This document shows, piece after piece, positions 61,790 through 64,000 of a stretch of DNA of 64,000 nucleotides. The translations under genes and the position numbers were made by a program. This DNA is from Kondoa malvinella. Taxonomy: Eukaryota > Basidiomycota > Agaricostilbomycetes > Agaricostilbales > Kondoaceae. The stretch lies in the NCBI GenBank assembly GCA_039545315.1, contig BCIM01000003.1, positions 938,147-1,002,146 on the forward strand, written 5' to 3'. The notes below the pieces were generated by a model that saw only the letters and a program-made list of their open reading frames with translations, made no database searches and was not told where the DNA came from. Within the stretch, counting starts at the first letter, position 1; each line of letters begins with the position of its first letter.

Positions 61790-62535
61790 ATGGGCGTCCA
61801 AGCTTGCGTCGATCGAATCACAATAGCCCAAAGTTACAGTCCGTTTGCTTCTCTATGATTTAGAGATGTCGGTTAAAAAGCATGGCTATGTGCAGTCATC
61901 AAAGCGAGCATCAATGAAATGCTTGACGCGCTAGAGGTATCGCCTGCGATACATGGCCTAACAACCACACTAACCTCTGCGCTACCACAGAACGGACTCG
62001 ATAGCTCTCCCAGCGAGCTTCACTACGCTCAGTTCGCGCACTTACGCAACATGCAAATCATTCAGCAAGGCAAACTTGACTTGCAAAAGAATATGGCCGA
62101 TCTAAAAGGTCAATCAGTAATCGGCTGCAGGATCGCTGGACGAGAGGAATGGAATACAGCAATAGAAGCAGGTGTGAGGAGCGCATACATCGCAAGTGAG
62201 TTCTCATCACCTCTCCTCAACTCTTCGTCCAATCTGACTCAAACCTTATAGCGGAGGGCTTACGACTCGACCTCAATTCGACCATAGATTGCTTTATTAC
62301 TGGTCTAGCACACTCTGCTCCCTTCAAACGAGATGACTGCTTGTCTCCCCTTCGCCGGTCAANTACACTTCCGCAACTCAGCAACAATTACAAGGCTGTT
62401 CCGTTCACCGACCACATCTGGACGCCTTCTACCGACGAGCCGCTTAGATCGACTGTCCGCCGTTCAGCACCTGATTTCGGCGAGGTTTCCTCAGATACCT
62501 CAGATGCTTCTTCCAGCTGTTTAGCTCGCAAGTGA
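61790..62535 (+). CDS. Small helical protein of the unrecognised family, right-arm copy B
   Basis: Exons 61790-61838, 61896-61936 (41 nt), 61991-62195 and 62252-62535; phases 1, 0, 1; 192 residues. MGVQACVDRITIAQSY|IIKASINEMLDALE|NGLDSSPSELHYAQFAHLRN...QQGKLDLQKNMADLKGQ...AGVRSAYIA|EGLRLDLNSTIDCFITGLAHS plus a Ser/Thr/Pro-rich tail. Intron 2 is 54 nt, so reading through it keeps the frame; the splice is supported by the GTATCG donor, two CTAAC branch sites and alignment with copies A and C. One residue undetermined (n at 62363). Confidence 0.65.
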
Positions 62536-63035
62536 ATAAGGGATAAGAGCGAGTCTTCTGGAGCAATGNAATGACGATATGTAGTGTGATAGTCTGTCAT
62601 AGCCATTCTCAGCCTCAGGTACAAACAACTTGATCCTCTTTTCCTGCTCGCGAGTCGCAANTGGACGTGACGACGACAAATTTTCGCTGCTGGCTCACGA
62701 AGGCTACGTTCGTCATTGATTGGTGGTATACGAATACATCATTTGACTACAAGGCTTCGCCGCTTAGTCTTCCCAGGCTTTGACAGCGATTCTTCTGTCA
62801 GTTTTGTGAGTCACTTCTGTGGCACAACCTCTGGAACGCCAAGGTGTTGCATACCATAGCGTGCGAATCTAGAGATCCTTGTTCTCCCAAGCTTTCTGTC
62901 GTACGTCGTGCGCGCCGGCACCAGTCGCACGCATTCGCATGACCAAATTCTCGCGAGCGAACGGTTCCTCTCTCTTTCTCTTGCTCTCTTCGTACAACCA
63001 TTAAAACTGTGATAACACTCTTCACTTCTCCAATT

Positions 63036-63634
63036 ATGCAAGACATCATTCACACCGCTCATGCTACTGGTGAAAGTGAGTCATGTTAATCCGTCACCAC
63101 TTTATCTGACGTGTCTTCGCTCCCGCTGCTCAGTCATTAGAGGAACAATCAATGATATGCTCGACACGCTAGGTGTTAGTCGCTTTGTTGAAAGTAATTG
63201 TCTGCACTGACTTTCTCGTGTGATTGTTAGGACGGATTGGCGCATCATACCGATCAGGAAAGAGAACAGACTCATCTGGTGAATCAAGAGGTTGTTGCTC
63301 GTGGTAAAGCAGAATTGAAGCAAGCAATGCACGAATTGCAAGAGCGAATCAAAGGTCATGGATNATTCGATGAGCCAGAATGGTCAGAGGTCAGGGCCGC
63401 TGATGTCAAAAGGATTTGCGATGCTGGTAAGTCTTCGCATGTCCATGCAGACGACAAAAGCAGCTGACTTTCTGTCAAACGTTTTCAGCTGAAGAACTTC
63501 GTCTCGCTATGAATGGCACCATCGACGATTTCACTCGAAGACTCCTGCGGCGACACTGCTGTTCGACACGTCAACGCTCACGGGCACTCGAAGCACGACA
63601 ACCGAGAACAGCACTTTGTTTCGTACTCGCCTAA
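63036..63634 (+). CDS. Small helical protein of the unrecognised family, right-arm copy A with altered tail
   Basis: Exons 63036-63075, 63134-63174 (41 nt), 63231-63426 and 63489-63634; 140 residues. Same as the left copy up to TIDDFTRR, after which a 2-bp deletion relative to the left arm (GAGTCTTC against GAGAGTCTTC) shifts the frame to an Arg-rich tail (LLRRHCCSTRQRSRALEARQ) and an earlier stop. In the left copy the tail is 42 residues longer. Confidence 0.6.
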
Positions 63635-64000
63635 AGTGGCCAAGTCGGGAGTCATCAGTTTGCCTGTGAGTGGCTTCCAGCTTGCTGCAGGGTGTCATCA
63701 GCTGACGAAGCTGCAGCCGCAACATGAGTATCCTGAGAACTCAGTCTTCTCTATGTAGCTCGACATTTGCTTTCATGGCTAGACCGAAGCCTGAAACGCA
63801 AACTCTGCCACACACATCAATGCGGGATACTCTTTGTCAATGTATACAGTCGTATCAAATTCCCTTGTCTTGAAATTGAAATTTACAAAAATGCTCAGCT
63901 TAATCTCACACCACGAGGCGAGCTCGAGTGTACAGACTGCTTTACGCGTGTGCCGGCGAGCACCTATCGCTTCAATGCAGCGTTCTTTTCGAGAGGCTCA

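Larger units (their letters stand above)
59319..64000 (-). repeat. Right arm of the large inverted repeat (continues past the window)
   Basis: Reverse complement of 52093-47410. Undetermined bases at 61519, 62363, 62569, 62661 and 63364 mirror 49893, 49049, 48843, 48751 and 48048 exactly. One 2-bp difference was found inside copy A. Confidence 0.95.

Noticed and set aside
47410..64000. Transposon with long terminal inverted repeats
   Set aside because: No transposase, integrase or reverse transcriptase in arms or spacer, and no target-site duplication seen; the outer ends are not both visible, so it cannot be fully excluded.

Overview
The window looks like a stretch of a compact, intron-rich fungal genome, most likely a basidiomycete. 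Nearly every gene is broken by introns of about 40-60 nt with GT..AG ends and CTNAC-type branch sites. Neighbouring genes are often under 100 bp apart, and conserved proteins are fungal in style (CPA1 with an upstream arginine-attenuator peptide, RSC7/NPL6, UBC6, PMP3, fimbrin, DUF1275). I cannot name the species. A handful of ambiguous bases (n) shows that the assembly is imperfect.

Layout. 1-14.3 kb: housekeeping and chromatin genes: CHD1 (5' part), CPA1 with a spliced leader uORF, an F-box protein, a proline-rich protein, the Pol III subunit RPC34, the RSC subunit RSC7/NPL6 and the splicing factor CDC40/PRP17. 14.6-21.4 kb: a possible signalling module made of a secreted subtilisin-like protease, a secreted precursor carrying seven copies of a 20-residue peptide (one copy per exon), and a convergent homeodomain gene. 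21.9-47.1 kb: MPV17-family protein, muskelin, a PX/DUF3818-like protein, a divergent histone H3/H4 pair, an LRR/F-box protein, fimbrin, a PMP3-like proteolipid, an unrecognised gene, a short-chain dehydrogenase, UBC6, long-form tRNase Z, the Fe-S assembly factor IBA57/CAF17 and actin-related protein ARP4.

47.4-64.0 kb is different: a large inverted repeat with arms of at least 4.68 kb (47410-52093 and 59319-64000, the right arm running off the window) around a 7.2 kb spacer. Each arm carries the same four genes: two members of an unrecognised small-protein family, a 189-residue protein and a DUF1275 membrane protein. The spacer holds two more members of that family, a flavohemoglobin (nitric oxide dioxygenase) and a damaged-looking short-chain dehydrogenase. 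The five ambiguous bases in one arm sit at exactly mirrored positions in the other, so either the arms were built from one consensus or the palindrome is an assembly product. A 2-bp difference argues against a perfect copy.

The two points most worth following are the exon-per-repeat secreted peptide gene beside a subtilase, and the palindrome with its paralogous gene family. Exon boundaries below were worked out by eye from reading frames and splice signals.
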